This document shows, in pieces, positions 34,389 to 43,670 of a stretch of DNA of 64,000 bases (positions within the stretch are counted from its first letter, which is position 1; the number at the start of each line of letters is the position of its first letter). A model generated the notes under the pieces. That model had not been told where the DNA came from. It saw only the letters and a list, made by a program, of their open reading frames with translations, and ran no database searches. This stretch comes from Acidobacteriaceae bacterium KBS 83 (lineage in GTDB: Bacteria > Acidobacteriota > Terriglobia > Terriglobales > Acidobacteriaceae): positions 310,001 through 374,000 of the forward strand of contig KB906734.1 of the NCBI GenBank assembly GCA_000381585.1. The letters are read 5' to 3'. A program made the position numbers and the translations under genes.

Positions 34389-34805
34389 CGTCGTCTCTTG
34401 CTCGCTTCGTCTCGAAATGAATTGCCGCGTCGTCTTCCGTGCCGCGATTCTGTGCACAGCCGTAAAGCATCGCGCTCACAACAGCCGCGCGGTCCCGCCG
34501 ACATCGCTTCATTGTATGCGAGCGCCTGAACGCTTATTGCGAATGCTGTTTCAGGCCAGGAAAACGAAATGCTTTGAGTCGCTCGACACGTGCAGCAAAA
34601 ACGCTCCAGGCCCGAGCGACCAGAAGAGCGAACCCCAAAACCGTTTCACAAAAGAAGCAGCCGCTGGAGCAACACCGGACGCAGATTTCCGTCATGAAAA
34701 GCTGCTCTTCGCAGCTGCTGGTCCGCACATAATACTTGTAAAAACGGTATAAGTGCGTCAAAGGCGCAATCGCCCCGGACGGCCAGTCCGTGTTCTTCTG
34801 TCTCC
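34389..34805. other. Divergent intergenic region
   Basis: This 417-bp gap between the M50 homologue and rsmD holds repeat copy B. No additional gene is recognised; the part next to the M50 homologue could encode an N-terminal extension of it, but that extension lacks family similarity. Confidence 0.5.
34641..34747 (+). repeat. Dispersed inverted-terminal repeat element, copy B
   Basis: 107 bp from CCGTTTCACAAAA to CTTGTAAAAACGG, with CACCGGACGCAG and GAAAAGCTGCTCTTCGCAG in the middle as in copy C. It is the closest match to copy C. It lies 59 bp upstream of the rsmD start, in sense orientation, within the divergent gap between the M50 homologue and rsmD. Confidence 0.8.
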
Positions 34806-35369
34806 ATGCGTGTCATCGCCGGCACCTATCGCAGCCGACCGCTCACCGCGCCGCGCGGCATGGCGACGCGTCCCACCAGTGACCGCCTGCGCGAATCCCT
34901 TTTCAACATCCTCACCCCGTACATCGAAGGAGCGCGCTTCGCCGATCTCTACGCCGGCACCGGCGCCGTCGGCATCGAGGCGCTGAGCCGCGGTGCCGCC
35001 CACGTCACGTTTGTCGAAAGCGCCGCCCCTGCCCTCGCAGCATTGCGCGCCAACCTTACTGCACTCAAAATCCGCGATGGATTCCAACTGGAGCAGCGCA
35101 GCGTGCCCGTTGCCCTCCGGAATCTCGCCCGCCGCGACCCGCGTTTCACCCTCGTCTACCTCGACCCGCCCTGGGAAGACCTGTCCGCTTACACCCAGTC
35201 CCTCAACCTGCTTGCCGAATCTTCTGCCGCGCTTCTCGCCCCCGAAGCCCCCGTCATCGCCGAGCACGCCCGCCGCGGATCTGTCACGTTATCGGATACA
35301 TACGGCACGCTCCACCGCTATCGCCTGCACGAGCAGGGCGACGCCGCCCTCAGCTTCTACCGGCAGTAG
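34806..35369 (+). CDS. rsmD: 16S rRNA (guanine966-N2)-methyltransferase
   Basis: A 187-aa Rossmann methyltransferase: MRVIAGTYRSRPLTAPRGMA, the start typical of RsmD, then TRPTSDRLRESLFNIL, FADLYAGTGAVGIEALSRGA (SAM motif) and LVYLDPPWED, where the catalytic motif is DPPW instead of the usual DPPF/Y. Length agrees with the family. It modifies G966 in 16S rRNA. Repeat copy B lies just upstream. Confidence 0.92.
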   Translation: MRVIAGTYRSRPLTAPRGMATRPTSDRLRESLFNILTPYIEGARFADLYAGTGAVGIEALSRGAAHVTFVESAAPALAALRANLTALKIRDGFQLEQRSVPVALRNLARRDPRFTLVYLDPPWEDLSAYTQSLNLLAESSAALLAPEAPVIAEHARRGSVTLSDTYGTLHRYRLHEQGDAALSFYRQ

Positions 35370-35732
35370 CCGAGCGAAACTTCAACCGGCTGAACACGCC
35401 CGGCGATTCACCGACCAATCGAGACACGTGGCTAGTTGTCAACCACGTATTGCCGAGACCGCCAACCATTACGTCACCGACACTGTCTTTGATTCGGTCA
35501 CAATGTCGTTATGCGGTGCATTTCGCGTCGCCGGTGCGCTGGTCAACGCCCGCAACTGACTGGACCGGCGCATTACGAGCGTGTCTTGCTGCCAGATTCC
35601 GGTGGTGACCTGACACCTTCTTCTATTCAGTTGACAGCCACCGCGAATCGGGGCAGTCTTCTAATCCAATCCGAGGACTGCCCGTCGAGTTTGCGGACCA
35701 TGCCATTCAATCCGGTATAGGGGACTCATCGA
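35370..35732. other. Intergenic region with a strong hairpin
   Basis: 363 bp between rsmD and the EXORDIUM-like gene. It contains an ACGTGG/CCACGT inverted repeat near 35426-35449 and a long hairpin, GGGCAGTCTTC (35651-35661) with GAGGACTGCCC (35673-35683), that is 11 bp with one wobble. The latter lies 50 bp before the next start and may be a leader structure or a terminator without a T-tract. Confidence 0.55.
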
Positions 35733-36665
35733 ATGAAACCAATGATGCTGATTCCGATGCTTTGCGCGGCCAGTTTCGCCTTTGGACAGGCGACAACCGC
35801 CGCGCCACCTCAGGACCTCAATCCGCAGGGCATTCCCCCGATGTTGGGGATCCACTGGGCTCGCGGATTCCAACCAAACGCGCGTATCGCGAATGAAGCG
35901 AAGCAAGCCAAGCCAGCGAACCCCCGTAAGAGTCCCAACATGACCTATCACGGCGGCAAGATCATGCCCACTGCCGTGACCAAGGCCATCTTCTGGGGAA
36001 CCAGCTGGGGCAGCTACTCCGGCGACAAAATCTCGGGTATGGATCTCTGGTACAACGGCTTCAACATCTCCAACTACGCCAAAACATCGGATGAATACAC
36101 CGGAACCAATGGCCAGGTAACCCCCAGCACCAACCACCTCGGCCACATAGTGGACACGTCGCCCTCTACCGGCGGATCCAACACCTCCACCATCCTGGCT
36201 GAAGTATGCAAAGCGATCGGCCCCCCTGACAGCAGCGGCAACGGTTACTACGCCGTCTACGCGGATACCCCACGCGGGCACGCCAATTATTGTGCCTACC
36301 ATAGCTACGGAACCTGCGGCGGCGTTCCCGTTCAATTCGCATACTTCTTCAAGCTCGATGGCGACGCAGGCTGCGATCCGCAGGACACCTCAGGACTGCA
36401 CTCGCAGGGCCTGGCTGCCATCGCGAATGTCAGTGGGCACGAACTCTCCGAGGCGCGCACCGATCCCGCAAATCCAGGCGCCTGGTATGACTCCTCAGGT
36501 GAGGAGAACGGGGACAAGTGCGCATGGACCTTTGGCGCACCGCTCGTGAAATTTTCAAACAATACCCAGTGGAAGATTCAGGGGGAATGGTCCAATGCGG
36601 CCTACACCGCCGGCACAGGCTATCCCAACAGCTCCGGCCAGAAGGGCTGCCTCTCCGGACAGTAA
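35733..36665 (+). CDS. Secreted EXORDIUM/PHI-1-like protein
   Basis: A 310-aa exported protein with a signal peptide (about 1-19, ending FAFGQA). The body resembles the PHI-1/EXORDIUM family known from plants and some bacteria: AIFWGTSWGSYSGDKISGMD near the start and, toward the end, SGHELSEARTDP, then GAWYDSSGEENGDKC. The HELSE segment with downstream acidic residues resembles a zinc-type HExxE site, but proteolytic activity is not shown. Six or more cysteines suggest disulfides. A strong terminator follows 21 bp after the stop. Confidence 0.75.
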   Translation: MKPMMLIPMLCAASFAFGQATTAAPPQDLNPQGIPPMLGIHWARGFQPNARIANEAKQAKPANPRKSPNMTYHGGKIMPTAVTKAIFWGTSWGSYSGDKISGMDLWYNGFNISNYAKTSDEYTGTNGQVTPSTNHLGHIVDTSPSTGGSNTSTILAEVCKAIGPPDSSGNGYYAVYADTPRGHANYCAYHSYGTCGGVPVQFAYFFKLDGDAGCDPQDTSGLHSQGLAAIANVSGHELSEARTDPANPGAWYDSSGEENGDKCAWTFGAPLVKFSNNTQWKIQGEWSNAAYTAGTGYPNSSGQKGCLSGQ

Positions 36666-36686
36666 TGCCTCACTAACACTTATCCA

Positions 36687-36723
36687 GAAAGGCCGCCCAC
36701 GTCCTCGGGCGGCCTTTCTTTTT
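36687..36723 (+). terminator. Rho-independent terminator
   Basis: A perfect 12-bp stem GAAAGGCCGCCC / GGGCGGCCTTTC with an 8-base loop, followed by TTTTT. It terminates the EXORDIUM-like gene. Confidence 0.93.
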
Positions 36724-36904
36724 GCGCCATTCCCTGTGTCCGGTCTCTGTATTGAGGCATGAAATGACACAAGCCACGCGGGAGCAACCCCAAGGAAGCG
36801 ACCTTCAGCGGCACGCGCCGCAAGTGCCTCTCAGATGGCCACTCCGAAATATTTCCGAACACCCCACCGTCTTCTCTCGTCTTAGCCAATGAATCGAGCG
36901 GCGC

Positions 36905-37477
36905 ATGGACCTGGCCACCACACACGACTGGAGGGAGGGCGCGATTGTGCGCGAAGCAGAACCGTGCGCAGGCCAGGCCGCCTTCCAGTCCTTCGTCGAG
37001 CGCAACATGCGCTTCGCCTTTCGCGTTGCCTGGGCGCTGCTGCGCAATCGCAGCGACGCCGACGATGTGGTGCAGGAATGCTTTCTCCGCCTCCACAGAA
37101 AGCGGGCATGGCACGGAATCAAGGACGAGCGCGCCTATCTGGCACGAGTCGTCTGGCGTATGGCGCGGGACCGGCAACGGCAGCCCGCGAGAGAGGAGGG
37201 CGGCATCGAAATGGATACCATCACAGCGACAGATCATTCGCCCGAAGCAGCAGCCGTCTCGCAGAGCGCCGTCCATCGCATCCATCGCATGATCGACGCC
37301 CTCCCCGAAGAACTTCGCCAGCCGCTCGTGCTCTCTTCAATAGAAGAGATGAACTCCGCTCAGATCGCCGCCGCGCTGGGCATCCCCGAAGGCACCGTGC
37401 GCACCCGCATCCACCGCGCCCGCGCGCTGCTGAAACAAAAACTGGGCCCGAAACTGGAGACCCGCCATGCAAGATAA
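36905..37477 (+). CDS. ECF-type RNA polymerase sigma factor
   Basis: 190 aa. Region 2 spans about 28-95 (FAFRVAWALLRNRSDADDVV, then QECFLRLHRKRAW) and region 4 about 125-180 (LPEELRQPLVLSSIEEMNSA, QIAAALGIPEGTVRTRIHRA). It overlaps the next gene, which encodes a protein with one membrane helix, by 11 bp; this is the usual sigma/anti-sigma layout. The start at ATG 36905 lacks a clear ribosome site, and nearby alternatives cannot be excluded. Confidence 0.9.
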   Translation: MDLATTHDWREGAIVREAEPCAGQAAFQSFVERNMRFAFRVAWALLRNRSDADDVVQECFLRLHRKRAWHGIKDERAYLARVVWRMARDRQRQPAREEGGIEMDTITATDHSPEAAAVSQSAVHRIHRMIDALPEELRQPLVLSSIEEMNSAQIAAALGIPEGTVRTRIHRARALLKQKLGPKLETRHAR

Positions 37478-38015
37478 TCGCGATCTCGACGCCCTGGTAG
37501 ACGAAGCGCTCTCGAGCTACACCGCCGCAGAGCCGGACCCATCGCTGCGCGTACACATCATGGCGCATGCCGCTGAAGCCTCGCCAGGCCAAAAGCGCCT
37601 GTGGTTGTTCGCACCTGCGGCCGCATGTGCAGCGACTCTCGTGATCGTCTTCCTCTTGCATCCTTCGGCACCCGCGCCACATCCCGAGCGCTCCACAGCG
37701 ACGTCCACCGCCAGCGCCCCTGCATCGCCCGCGCCGGTGAGAGCCGCACTGCCGCCGATGAGTCATCCGCATCCGGCTCTAGCCGCACACCGCATGAACC
37801 GGAGACAACGGCCCAAAATGATGGGCAGCGCTTCTTTCCCATCGCCGACTCCGCTTACGGCCCAGGAGACCATCCTGCTGAAGTTCGCAATGGAGCATCC
37901 CGACCAGGTGCGGCAAATCCTGGCCGCTCCCACTTCACAACCAATTGAAAACGCGTCCCTCGCCATCGCCTCCATTCACATCGCAGCGCTCTCCGAAACA
38001 CAGCAAACGCAGTAA
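37467..38015 (+). CDS. Single-pass membrane protein, putative anti-sigma partner
   Basis: 182 aa: an N-terminal cytoplasmic part (DALVDEALSSYTAAEPDPSL), one membrane helix at about 44-65, and a Pro/Ala/Ser-rich periplasmic linker followed by a helical stretch (LTAQETILLKFAMEHPDQVR). No zinc HxxxCxxC anti-sigma motif is present. Its position, overlapping the sigma gene by 11 bp, suggests that it controls that sigma factor; this is inference. It is followed 26 bp later by a secreted protein gene with an AGGAGAT ribosome site. Confidence 0.7.
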   Translation: MQDNRDLDALVDEALSSYTAAEPDPSLRVHIMAHAAEASPGQKRLWLFAPAAACAATLVIVFLLHPSAPAPHPERSTATSTASAPASPAPVRAALPPMSHPHPALAAHRMNRRQRPKMMGSASFPSPTPLTAQETILLKFAMEHPDQVRQILAAPTSQPIENASLAIASIHIAALSETQQTQ

Positions 38016-38041
38016 TTCGCTCAGGAAGACAGGAGATCTTC

Positions 38042-38578
38042 ATGCCCTCACCGAAACAACTCACTGCCGCCATCGTCGCCGCTGTTGTTCTATCGCCTGC
38101 AGTCATCCGGGCGCAGGAGAAAGCGCCGGAGACGCCGCTGACTCACTACAAGCTCACCTATCGCTTGCTGGAGGTAGGAGAAGACGGCAAAATCACGAAT
38201 AGCCGCGTCTACGCCACCATCATCGGAGCGGGCGGCGATAGCGCCCCGGCCAAGATACGGACCGGCGACAAATTCCCCATACCGGTCGGAACGAACGGCA
38301 CCGACATCCAGTATCAAGATATTGGTACGGACATCGATACCTTCCATCCCCGAATTCACGATCGCCAGCTCAGCCTCCAGGTCTCCGCAGCATTGAGCAG
38401 CGTCGCCAAAACCGCTCCCAGCCTCGTGCCCAAAGTGCCGATCTTGCGCCAGACACGTTGGGAGTCAAGTGTGGTTGTGACTGTAGACAAGCCCACCATC
38501 ATCTTCACCTCCGACAACACCAGCGACACCGGCAAGACCGAACTCGAACTCACCGCAACCGAAATCAAACAGCCGTGA
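38042..38578 (+). CDS. Secreted hypothetical protein of the sigma operon
   Basis: 178 aa with a signal peptide (about 1-24, ending VIRAQ). The mature part is rich in predicted beta-strands: HYKLTYRLLEVGEDGKITNS, FPIPVGTNGTDIQYQDIGTD, and WESSVVVTVDKPTIIFTSDN. No family is recognised. It is probably co-transcribed with the sigma and putative anti-sigma genes. A 21-bp piece identical to its 3' end recurs at 40585-40605, 2 kb downstream. Confidence 0.7.
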   Translation: MPSPKQLTAAIVAAVVLSPAVIRAQEKAPETPLTHYKLTYRLLEVGEDGKITNSRVYATIIGAGGDSAPAKIRTGDKFPIPVGTNGTDIQYQDIGTDIDTFHPRIHDRQLSLQVSAALSSVAKTAPSLVPKVPILRQTRWESSVVVTVDKPTIIFTSDNTSDTGKTELELTATEIKQP

Positions 38579-38845
38579 CGGATTGCAGCGATCTCAGAGT
38601 TTGAGCACAACTATCAATAAATGAACTACAGCCGGGGTGCAGTGCGAAAGAGATACCTATCCCGCACTCCTCTCTTTCTCGGCACCTGCCCCCCGCCTGA
38701 GACTGGGCTGGGAATCGGCATAGTCCCATAACCCCAACCCATAGTTCAGAACGCCGCCAGAAACCCGCCACTTCATCCCATCCGCATTGCTACATCGAAG
38801 GAGCTGATCAAACTGCTCCGAAACGTCGTAGTGTAGGCAATACGC

Positions 38846-40561
38846 ATGGTGTACAACCAGAAAATGAGTGCGGCCTCATGCACGCGAACCTTGTGCATCC
38901 TGATGGGCCTACTCGTTGCCTCGTTCGCCGGCTCCAGCGCCCAGAATCCGGTCCAGACAAAGCCCGCGACCGCGACGGTTCAGGTTCCTGGCACTCCCGC
39001 CCAGGCTCCCAACCCGAGTGCGCCTACAGCTGTTCCAACTCCGGCGCCCACGCCTCCGCCCCCCGATCCGCTCGGACGCTCCACGCCCTACGGAGCCGTC
39101 CTCGGCTTTCTTCGCGCCGCTGAAGCACAGGATTACGCTCGCGCGGCAAAATACCTCGATAGCAATCTTTCCGAACCGAAATCCGAAGAACTTGCCCTTC
39201 AGCTCAAGTCTCTTCTCGACCTCGGCACTGCCACCGACTTTATAACTCTCTCTCGTCAGTACGAGGGTAGCCTCGAAGACGAGCTCCGGGTCTCGCGCGA
39301 AAAAATCGCTGTTGTCACTACATCAGCAGGCCAGCTCGACATTGTGCTCAATCGTGTCGCGCGCCCCAATGAGGGCTCCATCTGGCTCTTCTCCCGTGAG
39401 ACGCTGGATCGCGTTCCCTCCTTCTACGCCAGCACACAACACAAGGACTTCTCCCGTCACTTTCCCGCCTGGACTTCTCGTGTTCGCTTCCTCTCCATCC
39501 CCGTCTGGCGATGGTCGGGCATCCTCATCGCCATCCTTCTCGACTTACTGATTGCCAGCCTTCTCGCTCGTTTCGTGCGCTGGATACTGCGAATCTCCTT
39601 TCGCCGCCACCTCAGGCCGAACGTCGACTCAGCGATCGTCAAGCTCAACGGCCCAATCTTTGGCCTTATCTTGGCGCTCCTGCAACGCATCGCCGCCGAC
39701 TACGCCATCAGCGCCCTTGGCCGTCACTACTGGATCATTGGATCCATTCTCACCGCTGTATTTAGCGCAGCGTGGATGCTCATTCGACTCACCGATATCT
39801 TCACTTCGTTCGCCACCCATCGTTTCCTGCTGCAACAGCACGTCGAGCGCATTACCTTTGTCGGCCTCATCTCACGCCTGTTTAAGATCCTCATCCTCAT
39901 CGTCCTGATCATCGCTCTGCTCACCCTCGCCGGGGTCAATGTGTCCACACTGTTTGCGGGGCTCGGCATCGGAGGCATCGCGCTCGCTCTTGCTGCGCAG
40001 AAGACCCTGGCCGATCTCTTCGGTGGAATCTCGGTCGTCATGCGCGGCGCGGTCCGGGTCAACGACTTCTGCACCGTCGCCGGACAGACCGGCACCGTGG
40101 TGGACATCGGCATCTCTTCTCTCCGTCTGCGTACCAACGGCCGCTCCATCATCTCCATCCCCAACTCCAAAGTCGCCGAGATGGAGCTCGAGAACTTCAG
40201 CATGCGAGACGAGTTCTGGATTCACCAGACCTTCACCCTCCGATTCGACACCACTCACGCCACCGTCCGGAAGGTTCTTGACGAGATCTCCGCGATCCTC
40301 GCAGACCACCCCGACGTCGACGCAACCACCGCCCACGTCCGTGTCATCCGCCTGACACCCGCCGGCCCCGAGGTCGAGGTCTTCGCCTACTACGACAAGC
40401 TCGGAGCCGACTTTGACTCTTTCCTCTACGAGCAGGAAAAAGTGATCCTCGAGATGATGCGCGTGGTTGAAGAGGCCGGCACCAGCATGACCACACCCAT
40501 GGGTGTCGTCCGTCTCGAAACCGAAAAGTCGCAGCCAAAGAATTTGTCTGACAGGCAGTGA
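38846..40561 (+). CDS. Mechanosensitive ion channel, MscS family (second)
   Basis: A 571-aa protein with an N-terminal signal sequence, then a Pro/Thr/Ala-rich linker (about 35-75), a periplasmic domain, and membrane segments between about 215 and 380. The pore region reads LFAGLGIGGIALALAAQKTL, then ADLFGGISVVM, and the beta-domain VNDFCTVAGQTGTVVDIGIS. The C-terminus is a standard MscS alpha/beta domain. A second ATG six codons in (38864, MSAASCTRTL) is an equally good start. It differs from the first MscS in domain layout, so it is not a recent copy. Confidence 0.9.
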   Translation: MVYNQKMSAASCTRTLCILMGLLVASFAGSSAQNPVQTKPATATVQVPGTPAQAPNPSAPTAVPTPAPTPPPPDPLGRSTPYGAVLGFLRAAEAQDYARAAKYLDSNLSEPKSEELALQLKSLLDLGTATDFITLSRQYEGSLEDELRVSREKIAVVTTSAGQLDIVLNRVARPNEGSIWLFSRETLDRVPSFYASTQHKDFSRHFPAWTSRVRFLSIPVWRWSGILIAILLDLLIASLLARFVRWILRISFRRHLRPNVDSAIVKLNGPIFGLILALLQRIAADYAISALGRHYWIIGSILTAVFSAAWMLIRLTDIFTSFATHRFLLQQHVERITFVGLISRLFKILILIVLIIALLTLAGVNVSTLFAGLGIGGIALALAAQKTLADLFGGISVVMRGAVRVNDFCTVAGQTGTVVDIGISSLRLRTNGRSIISIPNSKVAEMELENFSMRDEFWIHQTFTLRFDTTHATVRKVLDEISAILADHPDVDATTAHVRVIRLTPAGPEVEVFAYYDKLGADFDSFLYEQEKVILEMMRVVEEAGTSMTTPMGVVRLETEKSQPKNLSDRQ

Positions 40562-40581
40562 TCGTTAGTTCTTGGATGGTC

Positions 40582-40614
40582 GGGCTCACCGCAACCGAAA
40601 TCAAAAAACCCTGA
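40582..40614 (+). pseudogene. 3' end remnant similar to the secreted protein at 38042-38578
   Basis: The sequence encodes LTATEIKKP followed by TGA, compared with LTATEIKQP and TGA at the end of the secreted protein gene; 21 consecutive bases (40585-40605) are identical. It follows the MscS stop by 20 bp. It looks like the tail of a decayed or recombined duplicate. Confidence 0.5.
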
Positions 40615-40673
40615 GCCGCTTCCCTCGCATCGTCCAGGGGACTGCCTTTGCCGGAGCCACTACCGCGATTGGT

Positions 40674-42167
40674 TCATTTCATCTCAACAATGTCGTCCGG
40701 TTTCCAGCTCTTCTCGAAGAACGCCTCCGTCGGGCTATAGAAGCGGAGATACATGAACCAGCCCTTGCCGGGAACTGTCTTGATCCAATTCTTCTCTTTA
40801 CCCGCGGGCATCTGCAGGCCTAAGTAGACATCCACTGAGCCGTCAGCGTTGGTGGCAGGACCCGTGTATTGGCTGATGCTTGGAAATCTCTGCCCGTTTT
40901 GCAGCTCCGAGCGGCTCAGCGCGTCATAGACGACCACCGACCAGAAGAGCTTGACCGGAACGTTTGGTGGCAAATGCAGACGATAATTCTTGCTGCCATC
41001 CAGAAACGCCCCGCTCGCATCGCGCGTTGCCATCAGGTACTGCGAACCCGATCCGACCGTTCGTTGCACCATCGCCGGTGAATTGCCGGTGGCGGCGTAG
41101 TTCCATGCAGCGCGATGATCCACGTTGACATATCCCTGCTCATCCCACGTAGCGCTGCCCCCTACAAATGCCCATTCCCAACGCCGGTCGGGATAAACCA
41201 GCGCCGCCGGATCGCGCGAGGCGAACGCGTTCGCTCGCGCCATTGCAGCGCCGGCTCTCGCTGCTTCAGCCAGTAACTGTTTTGTCTTAACATCCGGCGC
41301 GAATGCCTTCCCCTTCTCGATTCCCATCGATGCCAGAAGGAAGCGATCCGAGGGCGCGATTGCATCCGCCGGCTCCCGCTCGACAAACGCGGCGAGGCTC
41401 TCAAAATATTCGTAGGTGTCCGGAAAGATGGTATCGATTGCCTTGCCTGAACCGTTCAGGAAGATCATTGCCGCAGGATTGCCCGCTCTGGCCAGCGGGT
41501 AGATCTTTATCGCTCGCATCAGGGCCACGGCTTTGTCGGATCGGCCATTCACCAGGAAGCCGCGCACCCCGACCCACACGCCGTACGTTGGAGACTTCGC
41601 GGTGAAATAACCTGTGCGTGGTTCGCCTTTGTAATCCGGTGGCAGCAATAAAAACTTGCCGCCCGCACCTTTATCTACGCCTGTTGGGCCAACACCTAGC
41701 AGCGATTGCTGCCACATCGTGCTGAATCCGCCCAGCAGGCCTGGTGGTGCCTCGACAACCGTTGGGCCGTCGCGCTTCAGATCGAGAAACTGCATCCCGT
41801 AAACACTCTCTGTATTTGGCGTGAGGAATAGGCTCTGCGCATCCATCAGCTTCTCGTAGACCAGGAACTTGTTTGACGCATCAACCCCGAAGCGATTGAG
41901 ACCCTTCTCCATATAGATCATCGACATCGGCGTGACGAAGTGCACATACGATTCGACCGCGCGACTGAACATGCGGAACTCGTAGAGCTTGTCGGTAGCT
42001 TCCGAGGTCGGATAGCCGTTCTTGAACTCGAAGTCGCCGAATCGCGTCGTAACCGTCTCGGTGCCGATCCAGCCGTGCTGGTCCGTCGTCTGGGCGTTCG
42101 TGTGATTCCAGGGAATTGAAGGGCAAGCGACGAGAATCACTACAGGGATGAAAACCATGCGTTTCAT
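40674..42167 (-). CDS. DUF1254/DUF1214 protein
   Basis: A 497-aa exported protein with a signal peptide (MKRMVFIPVVILVACPSI). Residues about 70-200 match DUF1254 (MDAQSLFLTPNTESVYGMQF, GGKFLLLPPDYKG) and about 370-480 match DUF1214 (YRLHLPPNVPVKLFWSVVVY, then NADGSVDVYLGLQMPAGKEKN). The function of the family is unknown. The ATG at 42165-42167 is chosen for its GGGAG ribosome site. It is a diverged paralogue of the next gene upstream, 54 bp away on the same strand. Confidence 0.88.
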   Translation of the reverse strand: MKRMVFIPVVILVACPSIPWNHTNAQTTDQHGWIGTETVTTRFGDFEFKNGYPTSEATDKLYEFRMFSRAVESYVHFVTPMSMIYMEKGLNRFGVDASNKFLVYEKLMDAQSLFLTPNTESVYGMQFLDLKRDGPTVVEAPPGLLGGFSTMWQQSLLGVGPTGVDKGAGGKFLLLPPDYKGEPRTGYFTAKSPTYGVWVGVRGFLVNGRSDKAVALMRAIKIYPLARAGNPAAMIFLNGSGKAIDTIFPDTYEYFESLAAFVEREPADAIAPSDRFLLASMGIEKGKAFAPDVKTKQLLAEAARAGAAMARANAFASRDPAALVYPDRRWEWAFVGGSATWDEQGYVNVDHRAAWNYAATGNSPAMVQRTVGSGSQYLMATRDASGAFLDGSKNYRLHLPPNVPVKLFWSVVVYDALSRSELQNGQRFPSISQYTGPATNADGSVDVYLGLQMPAGKEKNWIKTVPGKGWFMYLRFYSPTEAFFEKSWKPDDIVEMK

Positions 42168-42221
42168 GCGTGATCTCCCTTTTTTAGACAGGATCCCCAC
42201 CCGCTCGATTCCGTTGGACGT

Positions 42222-43670
42222 TTACCTCAACTTCTCGATGTCGGGCAGCTTCCAGGTCTTTTCGGCGAAGGCCTTGTCGGGTCCGTAAAGGCGGAAGAGG
42301 GTCTCGAAGCCACCTCCGGCGTTAGTGGGGACCCAGTTGGATTCCTTGCCTTGCGGGGCTTTGGGTCCGAAATAGATGTCGACGGAGCCATCGGGGTTCT
42401 TTTGGAGCCCGGGTGTTTGGGAGGAGCGGCTTGGCCACGGCGCGTTGCGGATGAGCGCGTGAGCGTCGCGGTCATAGACGGTTGCGGACCAGTACTGACG
42501 GACGGGTGCGTTGGCCGGCACGTTGAGGCGGTAGGTAGTGCTGCCGTCGAGTTTATCCCCGTCCTTGTCCGTGAAGGTCAGCAGGTAAGCCTGGCCGGCA
42601 CCGAAGTGTTTGGCGCTGAAGAAACCGACTGTGTACATTGTGCCGCGGCTGTCCACGGGATAGGAGTTGGGGTCGGCGAAGAAGGTGGACATTCCCCGAA
42701 CGACCTCAGGCGAGGCGGGGAGGAACCAATGTCCGCCGGGATAGTACGGCGGCGGAAAGTAGGAGGTCTCGTACTTGTCGGCCAGCCAGGCGTGGGCTTG
42801 AACAGCGGCTTGCTTCAGGATGTCCTGCGTCTTTGCGTCGGGGTTGAAGGGTTTGCCCTTCTCGATGCCAATGCTGTGGAGCTGATCGATCATGGCCTTG
42901 TCGCGGGTGAGCCACGGTTCGGCCTGGACGATGCGGTTGAGGGACTCAAAGAAGCGCATGTCCCAGGGGATAGTAGCGTCGTAGACGACATCGATGGCGT
43001 CGGTGAAAGAGGTTTCGGGAGGATGTGCGGCCTGCGAAAACGGGTAGATCTTGACGCGCTTGCCGTATGCGACGGCAGCTGCCACATCGGCCTCGCTGTT
43101 GCTCTTCAGAATAGAGCGGAGCAGCGCATAACCTTGATAGTTGACCGTCTCAAAAGGTATGTAGCCGGAGGGAACCTTGTCTTTGTAGCCGGGCGGAAGG
43201 AGGAGATACTTGCCGCCCTTGCCTTGGTCGGTGCCGGCGGGGCCGACGTCCGCGATGGCGGTCTGCCAGCAGTCGTCGATGGAACCAGTGATCGAGCCGC
43301 CATCGGCTGGCGGCACTTCGAGCACGACCGGACCGACGTCCTTCGTGTTGAAGAAGGGCATGAAGTAGATGGAGTCGGGGTTCGGCGTGAGGGTCTGGTT
43401 TTTCCAATTGAAGAGGCGCGACCAGTAGACGATCTTGTTGCTGCCCTCGCCGGCCTTCGCATCATGGACCATCGCCTGATACATGCAGTCGAAGTTGACA
43501 GCAGGTGTGCCCCAGATGACGGCTTCCACCGCGCGACTCTCGGTCGTGCGTTGAACAACATCTTTAGATGGAGATTCCTTCATTGCCGGTGTCTCCTTCG
43601 GTTGCTCGCAGCCGATCATCGCGCCAGCAAGAACAGGTGCCGCCGTCGTGAACCTTCGACTTGTTCGCAT
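42222..43670 (-). CDS. DUF1254/DUF1214 lipoprotein
   Basis: 482 aa. The N-terminus MRTSRRFTTAAPVLAGAMIG is followed by Cys21, which together with the signal peptide suggests a lipoprotein. DUF1254 blocks (NPDSIYFMPFFNTKDVGPVV, GGKYLLLPPGYKD) and DUF1214 blocks (TYRLNVPANAPVRQYWSATV, KNPDGSVDIYFGPKAP, QGKESNWVPT) are clear. The ATG at 43668-43670 is selected because it opens the signal sequence; the open frame reaches 43820 but encodes no plausible export signal there. It is the first gene of a two-gene unit. Confidence 0.88.
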   Translation of the reverse strand: MRTSRRFTTAAPVLAGAMIGCEQPKETPAMKESPSKDVVQRTTESRAVEAVIWGTPAVNFDCMYQAMVHDAKAGEGSNKIVYWSRLFNWKNQTLTPNPDSIYFMPFFNTKDVGPVVLEVPPADGGSITGSIDDCWQTAIADVGPAGTDQGKGGKYLLLPPGYKDKVPSGYIPFETVNYQGYALLRSILKSNSEADVAAAVAYGKRVKIYPFSQAAHPPETSFTDAIDVVYDATIPWDMRFFESLNRIVQAEPWLTRDKAMIDQLHSIGIEKGKPFNPDAKTQDILKQAAVQAHAWLADKYETSYFPPPYYPGGHWFLPASPEVVRGMSTFFADPNSYPVDSRGTMYTVGFFSAKHFGAGQAYLLTFTDKDGDKLDGSTTYRLNVPANAPVRQYWSATVYDRDAHALIRNAPWPSRSSQTPGLQKNPDGSVDIYFGPKAPQGKESNWVPTNAGGGFETLFRLYGPDKAFAEKTWKLPDIEKLR

